DNA of 17,935 bases, from contig JAISTU010000164.1 in NCBI GenBank assembly GCA_031272415.1, positions 1 to 17,935 of the forward strand. Reading direction: 5' to 3'. A model generated the notes under the pieces. It ran no database searches. It had not been told where the DNA came from and saw only the letters and a program-made list of their open reading frames with translations. A program made the position numbers and the translations under genes. Source of the stretch: Bacteroidales bacterium (GTDB lineage: Bacteria; Bacteroidota; Bacteroidia; Bacteroidales; WCHB1-69). Every line of letters starts with the position of its first letter. Within the stretch, counting starts at the first letter, position 1. This document shows positions 7,575 to 15,007 of this stretch, one piece after another.

Positions 7575-9402
7575 GGTTCGCAAATGATTGAGTGGTACAT
7601 GAGGAACTGCCATAATTGCTAATTAAACAATTTTTCAAAGCAGTATGACTTGTTGTTGAACTAATTAAACAGTTATAAATCTGATATGGAGAGCGTCCGC
7701 AATTTACTTGTAATTCTTTCATTATGATAGGTTTATACCAATCATCGTCTGGGTCTCCTGCTAATGTTTCCCATCCACGATAAACTTTGGCACGCCATTC
7801 AAAATAATTTGCCCACATTTCTCCTATGCCGATATAACCTGCTTTATATGACCCGGAACCTGACCCATAGCCTCCATTGCCAATAATACCGGAAATATAT
7901 TCACTCCAATAATAATTGCCAACTTTTTTATAATGACTCGCATGGGCTAATTCGTGATACATAGTCGAATGCACATTTCGCGTTAAGGTAGTAGTGCTTA
8001 AATAAAACATGTCAGGCATAATCCAATCTATCCAAGAAAGTAAAGAACTAATACCTTGTACTCCAAGGAAATTATTGAAAAAAGCATTGGTAAACGAAAC
8101 ATGGTGCGCCATTGGGGTAGAAGCCGACCAATTCCCTCCCATTGAGATAGTCCAAATCCGCATATCGGACGGAGGCGCCGTAATGCTAAAAGTAGGGCAA
8201 AGAGTATTGCGATAATAAACAGTCGCATTATTGATAGTTGCCCATTTCCATGCTACCGAATTAGTGTAAATATCTCTATTATGACCGCCGTTTCCATACC
8301 AGCCCATGCTATAATCAGCAGGGGCTAAAAACGCATAATTTCCCCAAATTTTAAACCCTGACGAATTTTCAAATACCATAGTGTAATGTACGTTTGTCAG
8401 ATAGGTTTCGTTAATATAATAATAGCCACTACTATTTGTATATGCCGTTGCCCACTTGAGAATATTGTGTACTCTTACTTTAACACCATTGATGCCTTCA
8501 AGCGTATTACTGCTATTATTCCAAACTCGTAAATAGCCTGACGGATTGCGTTTTGTTGCTTTTTGACTGGGCGCAGGAGAATTTAATTCGGCTTCATCTT
8601 CTATCTCCTCTTCAGAGTCTATGTTTCCTGTTAAGAATAAAGATTTGATTTCCAAAAGGTTTAGCATTTCGATGTAACTTTCACTTTTGCCTTGTTCTTC
8701 TGCTTCCTCAAAATAAGGAATAAAGCAATTTTCCAAAATTTCATACGAAACAGGAATACTGCTTGCGTCAAAATCTTCGATTGGAATTACAGACCAAAGA
8801 TAGTTTTCTCCGCTTGGGTCAGAATAAGACATCCCTTCCTGCACAATTTCGTAATCCAAAGGATACCCAAAAATTTCAAAACCCGACTCATCCAATAGAT
8901 AATCCATATCTTCTTTGTTAGTGGGGGCAAATTTAACATACAAGTGCGTCGTAGGCACCGTACCTGACACTGATATTACACCATCGTTTGGCACTCTGCC
9001 TTCTGCTAACAATGCGTTATATGCAATTTGCATATTAGCAACAGAATAAGCATTCTCCAATTGATCACCTAATATCATCACATCGGCTGGTTCTACTATT
9101 TCGGATTCATCGTTTTTTTGACCCAAGTTATCAACACCATTAGCATTGATATCTTTCTTGCAACTACTCAAACTGATTACCCCTACGATTGAAAAACAGA
9201 GCAGCACAACCGATGCAAGCAATGCTTTTCTCGGCTGTATTCGCCAACTCCTTTCTTTCGTTAAATTGTCCATAACTCCGTTAATACTAAGATGCTCATG
9301 CATGCCATCTGTGTTGGCGGCTCGCAAATCATCTGCTCCATGCCCGTAGGCGTCTCTGTTGCCTCTTTCATAACCGGCAACTTTAATAAACAACTTTCTC
9401 AT
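7564..9402 (-). CDS. Putative lipoprotein zinc metallopeptidase (HExxH, gluzincin-like)
   Basis: A 612-residue protein. A hydrophobic segment at about 59-80 ends ISLSSC, making C81 the likely lipidated cysteine. The start at 9402 leaves an odd 55-residue hydrophilic stretch before it; an alternative start at M44 (9273) gives a more normal 38-residue signal. About 290-370 looks like a carboxypeptidase-regulatory-like or transthyretin-like beta domain (GYLRVWNNSSNTLEGINGVK, then TAYTNSSGYYYI). The catalytic part has HELAHASH with H483, E484 and H487; E528 in GEMWANYFE is a candidate third zinc ligand, as in gluzincins. Expected location is the outer membrane surface or periplasm. The substrate is unknown and I do not recognise a named family. 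A TATCTTTG promoter box and a leader hairpin lie upstream; a coupled lipoprotein gene lies downstream. Confidence 0.7.
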   Translation of the reverse strand: MRKLFIKVAGYERGNRDAYGHGADDLRAANTDGMHEHLSINGVMDNLTKERSWRIQPRKALLASVVLLCFSIVGVISLSSCKKDINANGVDNLGQKNDESEIVEPADVMILGDQLENAYSVANMQIAYNALLAEGRVPNDGVISVSGTVPTTHLYVKFAPTNKEDMDYLLDESGFEIFGYPLDYEIVQEGMSYSDPSGENYLWSVIPIEDFDASSIPVSYEILENCFIPYFEEAEEQGKSESYIEMLNLLEIKSLFLTGNIDSEEEIEDEAELNSPAPSQKATKRNPSGYLRVWNNSSNTLEGINGVKVRVHNILKWATAYTNSSGYYYINETYLTNVHYTMVFENSSGFKIWGNYAFLAPADYSMGWYGNGGHNRDIYTNSVAWKWATINNATVYYRNTLCPTFSITAPPSDMRIWTISMGGNWSASTPMAHHVSFTNAFFNNFLGVQGISSLLSWIDWIMPDMFYLSTTTLTRNVHSTMYHELAHASHYKKVGNYYWSEYISGIIGNGGYGSGSGSYKAGYIGIGEMWANYFEWRAKVYRGWETLAGDPDDDWYKPIIMKELQVNCGRSPYQIYNCLISSTTSHTALKNCLISNYGSSSCTTQSFANHGF

Positions 9403-9458
9403 AAAATTTGTTTTTTAATTTTTAAATTATACTTACTTTAATTATTACTTAATTTTTT

Positions 9459-9479
9459 GCAACCCCAAAAACAGGTTGC
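9459..9479 (-). promoter_or_regulatory. Leader hairpin upstream of the metallopeptidase gene
   Basis: GCAACC and GGTTGC form a 6-bp stem with a 9-base loop inside the predicted ~80-base leader. There is no T-run on this strand, so it is not a terminator; it may stabilise the mRNA. Its role is unproven. Confidence 0.3.
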
Positions 9480-9490
9480 TAACTGTTTTA

Positions 9491-9498
9491 CAAAGATA
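9491..9498 (-). promoter_or_regulatory. Bacteroidetes -7 box for the metallopeptidase operon
   Basis: The minus strand reads TATCTTTG, identical to the box upstream of dsrC and in the same local context (ACAAAGATACACAAA on the plus strand in both places). It predicts a leader of about 80 bases. Confidence 0.55.
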
Positions 9499-9756
9499 CA
9501 CAAAAAAGTAATATCTCAGTAATATCTCATTTAGCCAAAAAGCACCTTTTTGTAGTGATTTTTAGCCCAAAAATATTTTTTTTGCACTTTTTCTTTGTAA
9601 CTCATTGATTCACAGTGTATTAATTATCTTTTTTTATCTGCAAATAATATCACATTCTTATTATCTTGAAAATCATGTAGTTATAGTGTTTTTACAAGAT
9701 TTTGAAAAAATATTATAAAAAAGTTTAATTTTTAATTTTTAATTGACAAAAAGGTG

Positions 9757-9764
9757 TATTTTTG
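9757..9764 (+). promoter_or_regulatory. Bacteroidetes -7 box for the AraC-type regulator
   Basis: TATTTTTG lies 28 bases before the chosen ATG. AAAAGGTGTATTTTTGCA around it is identical to the C10 protease promoter. The TTG inside this box at 9762 is an in-frame start candidate for the regulator, but it lies within the promoter and should not be used. Confidence 0.6.
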
Positions 9765-9791
9765 CAAAAAAGTAGAATTTATATAAAAAAG

Positions 9792-10691
9792 ATGAATTTA
9801 AATACAGTATCGGTTCAAAAGTTGATGTGGAAAGAAGATATTTTGCCCAAATTACAGGGCAAAAGGGAGGCTTGCAATGGTAATTTCTGTATGTTTGAGC
9901 ATGTTCCGATTGAGAACAAGGTGTTGTTTCCTTCTCAATTAGATGTTTCTATTATCATGCTTTGTACAGAAGGTCAACTGACAGGTTTTTACAATTTACA
10001 AGAGATAAATTTGCATGCCTCTTCTTTGGCGTTCTTTTTGCCAAGACAAATTTTGGAAATTCGTTATATGAGTGAAAATTTTAAGGGATTGTTTATGTCC
10101 ATTAGCGAATATTTAGGCGGTTTTATTTTTGGCGATTTGCCGGATATATTAAGTAGGAATGTTTATATCAAAAATTATCCCGATATTTCGTTGTCATCAG
10201 AAAACTTTGCCATAATAGAGCGACATTGCCGGCTATTATGGGATATTTTGCTTCAACAACAAAATGTCTATGTACCTGCTATTGTGAAGAATATGGTACA
10301 ATCATTTGTTCAATTGGCAGGCAGTTTTGTACATCATTGCAATTTAGATACTAATAAATTCACATTGTCAAGAGATGTTTTAAGACGTTTCCTTGTTTTA
10401 TTGGGAGAGCATTGCAAAGAACATGCAGACATTGATTTTTATGCTCAAAAAATGAAAGTTGATAAAAAATATTTGACTAAAATAGTAAAAACATATAGTA
10501 GCAAAACAATTACACAATGGATAGACTATTATCGTTTGCGAAGAATGCAGTACTTTTTAACAAAAACAGATGAGACAATTTCTGATATTAGCAACATGTT
10601 TTGTTTTGCCACACTATCTTGTTTTACTCGCTCTTTTGTCCGCATGACAGGAATATCCCCAACAGAATATAGAAAAAAGTATGGTCGTTGA
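9792..10691 (+). CDS. AraC-family transcriptional regulator
   Basis: The start at ATG 9792 gives 299 residues; a longer frame from TTG 9762 would begin inside the -7 promoter box. The N-terminal ~190 residues form a cupin-like sensing part of the AraC type (STLMLC-like beta pattern, LTGFYNLQEINLHASSLAFF). The last ~100 residues are the two helix-turn-helix AraC domain: IDFYAQKMKVDKKYLTKIVK is the first, ETISDISNMFCFATLSCFTR the second, ending GISPTEYRKKYGR. It is a cytoplasmic DNA-binding activator or repressor; the ligand is unknown. It is transcribed divergently from the metallopeptidase operon, and its promoter core is shared with the C10 protease, which makes extracellular protease control a reasonable guess. 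It ends in TGA. Confidence 0.88.
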   Translation: MNLNTVSVQKLMWKEDILPKLQGKREACNGNFCMFEHVPIENKVLFPSQLDVSIIMLCTEGQLTGFYNLQEINLHASSLAFFLPRQILEIRYMSENFKGLFMSISEYLGGFIFGDLPDILSRNVYIKNYPDISLSSENFAIIERHCRLLWDILLQQQNVYVPAIVKNMVQSFVQLAGSFVHHCNLDTNKFTLSRDVLRRFLVLLGEHCKEHADIDFYAQKMKVDKKYLTKIVKTYSSKTITQWIDYYRLRRMQYFLTKTDETISDISNMFCFATLSCFTRSFVRMTGISPTEYRKKYGR

Positions 10692-10698
10692 AAGTTGT

Positions 10699-10846
10699 TT
10701 GTCTGAACTGTGATTTTCGCATGATTGGTGTGATTATTATGATTTTAAATTGTCTGAACCACTGATTTTCGTATGATGGGGGTGATTATTATGATTTTAG
10801 ATAATCACACAAATCATAAAAATCATTCCAAATCAAAGTTCAGACA
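10699..10846. repeat. TTGTCTGAAC element: two direct copies plus one inverted copy
   Basis: Direct copies at about 10699-10748 and 10750-10800 share TTGTCTGAAC, GATTTTCG.ATGAT and GTGATTATTATGATTTTA. The segment 10801-10846 is an inverted relative ending GTTCAGACA. The block fills the gap after the AraC gene and is related to the inverted-repeat element at 13940-14037. Confidence 0.7.
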
Positions 10847-10856
10847 AAGAATGTCC

Positions 10857-10894
10857 AAATTTTAGAACATTTTTATCCCAAAATGCAAAAAAAA
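10857..10894 (+). repeat. Dispersed ~37-bp repeat, copy 4
   Basis: TTTTAGAACATTTTTATCCC then AAAATGCAAAAAAAA; near-identical to the copy at 5338. It lies in a convergent gap, just before a terminator on the opposite strand. Confidence 0.7.
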
Positions 10895-10916
10895 TTACAC
10901 TATCATTATAAAATAG

Positions 10917-10956
10917 AAAAAATGCAGGCTCAAAACCAAGGGAGTTACAAGCCTGC
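10917..10956 (-). terminator. Rho-independent terminator after the truncated barrel gene
   Basis: On the minus strand GCAGGCT and AGCCTGC pair across an 18- to 19-base loop and are followed by ATTTTTTC. It belongs to the same cassette family as the terminators at 7044 and 17281. Confidence 0.7.
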
Positions 10957-10968
10957 GAGAATACTATT

Positions 10969-11301
10969 TTATTTCCCAAAACAATACCTTACCCCCAAAT
11001 TGATTGACCAATCAAAAAAGGGAGACAAATTTTTTGAGTAAGGTAAGTAAGTATTTGAATAAGAGTAAAATACCATGCCAAATCCGGGGCGAAAATCACC
11101 CGAAATTGCCAACGGAATTTTACTGAATCCAAATTCAACACCACCAATCGCATTGATACCCAACACTGATGTATTTTGATGATAATAAGCATCATAAAAA
11201 CCAAAACTCAAACCACCACCTGCATACCAATTTAATTTTCCTGCGTCAAGTGTAGAGTAGAGACGGTGCAGGAGAGGGACTCTGTGTAAAGTTAAAATCA
11301 T
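10969..11301 (-). pseudogene. 5'-truncated outer-membrane barrel gene fused to a repeat
   Basis: Residues from about 22 onward (KLNWYAGGGLSFGFYDAYYH, then GINAIGGVEFGFSKIPLAIS, ending SINLGVRYCFGK) are the C-terminal strands of a small porin-like outer-membrane beta-barrel, including a terminal aromatic strand. The first ~21 residues (LHRVPLLHRLYST) are translated from repeat DNA: GTAGAGACGGTGCA at 11257-11270 is half of a GTAGAGACG palindrome. There is no signal peptide, so the product could not be exported. The best reading is a barrel gene whose 5' half was lost at a repeat junction, keeping its own terminator downstream. It starts only 11 bases after the TatD-family stop, which may be a result of the deletion. 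Confidence 0.7.
11257..11270 (+). repeat. Half of a GTAGAGACG palindrome at a gene-truncation junction
   Basis: GTAGAGACGGTGCA matches the left half of the unit type seen at 2935-2959 (ACGGTGCATACACCGT). The right half is missing. Confidence 0.5.
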
Positions 11302-11312
11302 TTTTTTTTGTT

Positions 11313-12086
11313 TTAGAGGTTTAAATTAAACAATTTTATTGCATTTTCGGTAGTTTTTCGGGCGATAACTTCTATTTGTGATTGCATAATTTGAGCAATT
11401 TTTTCGGCAATGATGGGAATATAAGCACTGCTATTGCGTTGTCCGCGATACGGAGCAGGGGTCAAAAAAGGGCTGTCCGTCTCCAAAACAATGTCCGAAA
11501 GTGCCACAGACGGCAATATTTCGTCCAATTTGGAAGATTTATACGTAACCGTGCCCCCAATTCCAAGCAAAAAACCCCGCTCTATGACCTCTTTGGCATG
11601 CTCTACACTGCCCGAATAACAATGAAAAATCCCCTTCAAAGAACAGCCTTTAAACTCATCTAAAACCGACATAACCTCATAATAAGACTGCCGTTTGTGA
11701 ATAATTATCGGCAAATTTTTCCCCAACGCAAACTCAATTTGATACCGCAGAGCATCTTTTTGAAATTGGAGAAATGTTTTGTCCCAATAAAGGTCAATTC
11801 CCACCTCTCCAATGGCTATAAATCTGTGATTATCAAACTGTTGAAACATTAACTTAAGAATATCTTTATAATCTTCTTTTACGTCGCAAGGGTGCAAACC
11901 CAACATCGGATAGCAAACAGTAGGATATTGCCGACAAACCGCCAACATTGGTTCAATACTTTCCAGATTGATATTAGGTAAAAAAAGTTGACAAACACCC
12001 GATTTTAGGCTATTTTCTATCACTTTTTTCCTATCTGATTGATATTCTTCTAAATAAATATGTGAGTGTGTATCAATAAATTGCAT
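11313..12086 (-). CDS. TatD-family metal-dependent hydrolase (putative DNase)
   Basis: A 257-residue TIM-barrel hydrolase of normal family length. Metal ligands are visible in order: H7 and H9 in DTHSHI, E94 in IGEVGID, H130 in IIIHKR, H155 in FHCYSG, and D204 in ETDSPFL. GLHP at 63-66 and APYRGQRN at 211-218 are also family marks. TatD-type enzymes are cytoplasmic Mg/Mn-dependent nucleases acting on DNA 3' ends; the precise substrate of this one is not known. It lies downstream of tnaA, but a terminator separates them, so it probably has its own promoter; only a weak -7-like CAAAATTT (plus strand 12106-12113) was seen. The product is probably cytoplasmic because there is no signal peptide. 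Confidence 0.93.
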   Translation of the reverse strand: MQFIDTHSHIYLEEYQSDRKKVIENSLKSGVCQLFLPNINLESIEPMLAVCRQYPTVCYPMLGLHPCDVKEDYKDILKLMFQQFDNHRFIAIGEVGIDLYWDKTFLQFQKDALRYQIEFALGKNLPIIIHKRQSYYEVMSVLDEFKGCSLKGIFHCYSGSVEHAKEVIERGFLLGIGGTVTYKSSKLDEILPSVALSDIVLETDSPFLTPAPYRGQRNSSAYIPIIAEKIAQIMQSQIEVIARKTTENAIKLFNLNL

Positions 12087-12144
12087 AAATTATTCTCTTT
12101 TTTTGCAAAATTTTCACAGTTCTTTATTTTATAAAATTTCTTTC

Positions 12145-12207
12145 AAAAAAAAATCCCTTAGCAGTCGAAGTAAAAGATACAAACTGATTGGTAACTAACC
12201 ACTAAGG
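12145..12207 (-). terminator. Terminator downstream of tnaA
   Basis: On the minus strand CCTTAG (12207-12202) pairs with CTAAGG (12161-12156), enclosing an internal TTGGT/ACCAA-type hairpin, and is followed by a run of nine T. A second small hairpin, AAGAC-TAAT-GTCTT (12219-12232), lies between it and the tnaA stop. Confidence 0.6.
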
Positions 12208-12267
12208 AATTTTTCATGAAGACTAATGTCTTAAATTATTATCCGTATATGCTTCTCTATAAAGCAA

Positions 12268-13641
12268 TTACAGCCTTTCCAACTGCACTGTAAAATGTCT
12301 CATCAGTTCGGCTTCCCATGCAATTTTAACACCTCTTTTAATGGATTCTCTTCTATCGAACACATTTTTGAGAGCCACCGCCACCACGTCCATGTGATTA
12401 TTGGTATAAACACGTCGCGGAATACATAAACGCAATAAATCCAAGCCTCCGAAACGGTTTTCTCTCGTAACAGGGTCTCTATCAGCGAGTAAATAACCGA
12501 TTTCACAGCCCCGTATGCCTGCTTCCAAGTAGAGTTCAACGGTAAGCGTTTGTGCCGGAAATTCTTCTTTGGGCACTTGCGTGAGTACTTTTGGAGCGTC
12601 AATAAAAATGGCATGACCGCCCGCCGGACGCTGATAAGGAACTCCAAATTCGTCCAATCTTTTTGCCAAATATTCTACTTGTTTAATGCGGGTTTCGAGG
12701 TTGTCAAATTCCGTATTTTCATCCAAACCGACCGCCAAAGCGTTCATATCTCGCCCGTTCATGCCGCCATAAGTGAGGTATCCTTCGTAAGGAATACAGA
12801 ACGTTTTTGCTCCTTCGTACCATTGCTCACAATTGGTAGCAATAAAACCGCCCATGTTCACAATTGCATCTTTTTTCGCACTCATGGTCATGGCATCCGC
12901 ATAAGAAAACATTTTTAAACAAATATCCTTAATGCTCTTATTTTCAAATCCTTTCTCTCTTGTTTTGATAAAATAAGCATTCTCCGCAAACCGTGCCGAA
13001 TCCAAGAGCAATTTGACTTTATATTTGTCGCAAATTTGCTTAGCCCCTTTTAAATTTTCCATTGAAACGGGCTGTCCTCCGGCGGTATTGTTGGTAATTG
13101 TAATGACCACAAATGGCACATTACCTGCATTTTCCTGCAAAGCACGCTCCAATTTTTGCAAATCCACATTTCCCTTAAACGGCAGTTCAAGTTGCGTATC
13201 TTTTGCCTCATCAATAGTGCAATCCAATGCGACTGCTTTTCGGGATTCAATATGACCTTTTGTAGTATCAAAATGCGAATTGCCCGGAATAACATTCCCC
13301 GGTTTAACCAAATAAGAAAACAACACATTTTCGGCGGCTCTGCCCTGATGAGTAGGTATAACATACTCAAAACCTGTTATTTTCTTAATCATATCTTTCA
13401 TTTTAAAGAAAGAAGTTGCACCTGCATAACTTTCATCTCCGAGCATAATCGCCGCCCATTGACGGTCGCTCATTGCCCCTGTGCCGGAGTCGGTTAATAA
13501 ATCAATATAAACCTGCTCTGACCTCAATTGAAACACGTTATAATGTGCTTTTTTGAGCCAATGTTCCCGCTCTGAACGGGTACTTTTCACAATCGGCTCT
13601 ATCATTTTTATTTTCCACGATTCTGCAAATGGTAATTCCAT
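12268..13641 (-). CDS. tnaA: Tryptophanase (tryptophan indole-lyase)
   Basis: A 457-residue PLP enzyme that splits tryptophan into indole, pyruvate and ammonia in the cytoplasm. Visible marks in order: YIDLLTDSGTGAMSD near 45-60, PTHQGRAAEN, FDTTKGHIE, TNNTAGGQPVS, LLDSARFAENAYF with D214 and R217 at the cofactor, and SAKKDA with K257 as the Schiff-base lysine. YGGMNGRDM and IPRRVYT close the fold. The related tyrosine phenol-lyase has GKKD and TRCVENAYF; SAKKDA and DSARFAENAYF point to tryptophanase. The start MELPFAESWKIKM matches what I recall of Bacteroidales enzymes. No tryptophan transporter lies next to it and no TnaC-like leader peptide is visible upstream. A terminator follows. It indicates amino-acid fermentation and indole production. 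Confidence 0.93.
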   Translation of the reverse strand: MELPFAESWKIKMIEPIVKSTRSEREHWLKKAHYNVFQLRSEQVYIDLLTDSGTGAMSDRQWAAIMLGDESYAGATSFFKMKDMIKKITGFEYVIPTHQGRAAENVLFSYLVKPGNVIPGNSHFDTTKGHIESRKAVALDCTIDEAKDTQLELPFKGNVDLQKLERALQENAGNVPFVVITITNNTAGGQPVSMENLKGAKQICDKYKVKLLLDSARFAENAYFIKTREKGFENKSIKDICLKMFSYADAMTMSAKKDAIVNMGGFIATNCEQWYEGAKTFCIPYEGYLTYGGMNGRDMNALAVGLDENTEFDNLETRIKQVEYLAKRLDEFGVPYQRPAGGHAIFIDAPKVLTQVPKEEFPAQTLTVELYLEAGIRGCEIGYLLADRDPVTRENRFGGLDLLRLCIPRRVYTNNHMDVVAVALKNVFDRRESIKRGVKIAWEAELMRHFTVQLERL

Positions 13642-13686
13642 AAATATATATCTTTTTTATTTTTTAAATAGAAACTTCTGCCCTTC

Positions 13687-13694
13687 CAAATTCA
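13687..13694 (-). promoter_or_regulatory. Weak -7-like box upstream of tnaA
   Basis: The minus strand reads TGAATTTG, one mismatch from TAnnTTTG, about 46 bases before the tnaA start. It is the best candidate in a leader that otherwise shows no clear promoter. Confidence 0.25.
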
Positions 13695-13776
13695 GCAGAT
13701 AAATAAATAACGCTCAATTGTGAAAATTATTGTGTGCGGAGAAGAAAAATCTTAAATTAAAAATGAAAAATAAATT

Positions 13777-13799
13777 GTAGGGGAAAGGCATGCCTTGCC
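13777..13799. repeat. Palindromic repeat beginning GTAGGGG
   Basis: Contains the perfect 12-bp palindrome AAGGCATGCCTT (13785-13796) after GTAGGGGA. It is a possible relative of the GTAGAGACG palindromes. Confidence 0.4.
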
Positions 13800-13854
13800 A
13801 GAAAATGGTACATGGTAAAAAGCACAGAGTACAGGGCGAAAAACAACTTTCAAC

Positions 13855-13893
13855 TTTTTTTTTGCATTTTCGCACCAAAACGTTCTAAAATCC
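13855..13893 (-). repeat. Dispersed ~37-bp repeat, copy 5 (inverted)
   Basis: On the minus strand it reads TTTTAGAACGTTTTGGTGCG then AAAATGCAAAAAAAAA. It lies upstream of tnaA, in a divergent gap. Confidence 0.65.
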
Positions 13894-13939
13894 GTCCCCC
13901 AGTCCTCCTCCGTCATTATGGACTCGCCCCGCAATCTCT

Positions 13940-14037
13940 TTGTCTGAACCACGATTTTCATAAGATTTATATGATTAGCAGGATTTTAAGTAATCATACA
14001 AATCAAAATAATCATACGAAAATCGTGGTTCAGACAA
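13940..14037. mobile_element. 98-bp MITE-like element with 20-bp perfect terminal inverted repeats
   Basis: The left end TTGTCTGAACCACGATTTTC and the right end GAAAATCGTGGTTCAGACAA are perfect reverse complements over 20 bases. The interior (about 58 bases) is AT-rich with further partial symmetry (GATTTATATGATT against AATCATACAAATC). There is no coding capacity. Related, less perfect copies are at 10699-10846 and 2990-3010. It could be a non-autonomous transposon or a foldback structural repeat; a clear target-site duplication was not identified. Confidence 0.6.
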
Positions 14038-14042
14038 CACAA

Positions 14043-14070
14043 GTAAAGACGTTGCACGCAACGTCTCTAC
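14043..14070. repeat. GTAGAGACG-family palindrome upstream of the serpin operon
   Basis: AGACGTTGC (14047-14055) and GCAACGTCT (14058-14066) form a 9-bp stem with a 2-base spacer, followed by CTAC. It is the most perfect single unit of the family in this window. Confidence 0.65.
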
Positions 14071-14115
14071 ACTGAAAAAAAAAGTTTTTTTTAATTTTTA
14101 ATTCAAAAAAAAATG

Positions 14116-14123
14116 TATTTTTG
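14116..14123 (+). promoter_or_regulatory. Bacteroidetes -7 box for the lipoprotein-serpin-OMP operon
   Basis: TATTTTTG fits TAnnTTTG, 33 bases before the ATG, with the same TTTTTAATTTTTAATT tract upstream as the protease and AraC promoters. The GGTG found in those two is absent here. Confidence 0.55.
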
Positions 14124-14156
14124 TAAAATATATAAATTTAAAAAAAATACAAGAAT

Positions 14157-14963
14157 ATGAATCGTTTAAAGTTAAGGAAATTAAGGATTTACAAGAATGT
14201 AAAATTTTATTTGCCGACAGTTATTGCGGTATTTTTGGCGATAATGGCAGGATGTAGGAAAAAAGATTGTTGTGAGGCGGGTGAAAATAGCCTTTTTGCA
14301 AGTTGGAAATTGGTACAGGTGGAAAACAAAACTACCTTCCAAATTACTCCCGCACCTCAGAACTTAAAATTGAGGCTAAATCGTGAACATGAAATGCCTT
14401 ACATTATTGAGTTTAGCGACAGCGGTACGGTCAATTTTCACCCCTCTTGCAATTTTGAATGTGGGAGATATAGCATTGAAAATCAAGACAGTATAAAATT
14501 TGAAAAACTGTTTCCCGGCACAGAGGTATATTGTGGAGAATTGTCTGATTGGGAAGAAATTGTTATCAATAATCTGTCCAAATCATTGACTTATTCTCTT
14601 TCGGGCAATATGTTAGTCATTGATTGTGAGGATAATAAACTCTATTTTCAGCGATTATTGTCATCCGATTTTACTTTGGGGATTGGGGAGCAATATGCCA
14701 ATTTAGTAGTAGATAGCATCAATGAGTCAAGATGTCCGATAGGGGTTACGTGTGATTGGGCAGGAAGTGCAGATGTGAGTTTTACCTATTCAAAAGATGC
14801 TGTAAATCAATCATTTATGCTGGGCACATACAGATTCCCGCATGATATACTCATTATTGACAATCTTTATATTCGTTTGATTTCGGTAGCACCTTATCCC
14901 GAAGTTGGCAAACCCATAGAAAGAGAAGATTATAAAGTAAGAATTAAAATAACAAATTATTAA
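14157..14963 (+). CDS. Two-domain lipoprotein (META-like plus SRCP..C.WAG domain)
   Basis: A 268-residue protein with a basic N-region, a hydrophobic segment (18-30) and a lipobox ending MAGC, so C33 is the likely lipidated residue. Residues 47-167 resemble the META/HslJ-like beta fold seen in many lipoproteins: SWKLVQVENK, then YIIEFSDSGTVNFHPSCNFE, GRYSIENQDSI, and a closing LVIDCEDNKLYFQRL. Residues 172-266 form a second region, FTLGIGEQYANLVVDSINES followed by RCPIGVTCDWAGSADV; this SRCP...C.WAG signature recurs in bacterial lipoproteins of unknown role. It is probably anchored in the outer membrane or on the surface. It is first in a plus-strand operon, 44 bases before the serpin. Binding or inhibitory function is possible but not shown. 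Confidence 0.7.
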   Translation: MNRLKLRKLRIYKNVKFYLPTVIAVFLAIMAGCRKKDCCEAGENSLFASWKLVQVENKTTFQITPAPQNLKLRLNREHEMPYIIEFSDSGTVNFHPSCNFECGRYSIENQDSIKFEKLFPGTEVYCGELSDWEEIVINNLSKSLTYSLSGNMLVIDCEDNKLYFQRLLSSDFTLGIGEQYANLVVDSINESRCPIGVTCDWAGSADVSFTYSKDAVNQSFMLGTYRFPHDILIIDNLYIRLISVAPYPEVGKPIEREDYKVRIKITNY

Positions 14964-15007
14964 TTTAACAAGCATTAATTTAACAACCATTAAACAAATT
15001 ATCTATT

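Noticed and set aside
7092..7613. Longer lipoprotein start at 7613
   Set aside because: The extra 13 residues would precede the basic N-region of the lipoprotein signal; the ATG at 7574 gives a normal signal length and a typical coupled overlap.
9762..9791. Upstream TTG start for the AraC regulator
   Set aside because: The TTG lies inside the TATTTTTG promoter box, upstream of the expected transcription start; ATG at 9792 is the better start.
10699..10846. CRISPR-like array
   Set aside because: Only two direct copies plus one inverted copy, adjacent without spacers, and no cas genes; it fits a foldback repeat.
13642..13760. TnaC-like leader peptide controlling tnaA
   Set aside because: No minus-strand ATG-initiated short frame with a tryptophan codon was visible in this leader.
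13752..13961. 69-codon minus-strand open frame upstream of tnaA
   Set aside because: It is translated from repeat DNA (dispersed repeat copy 5 and a palindrome), with no signal or recognisable domain.
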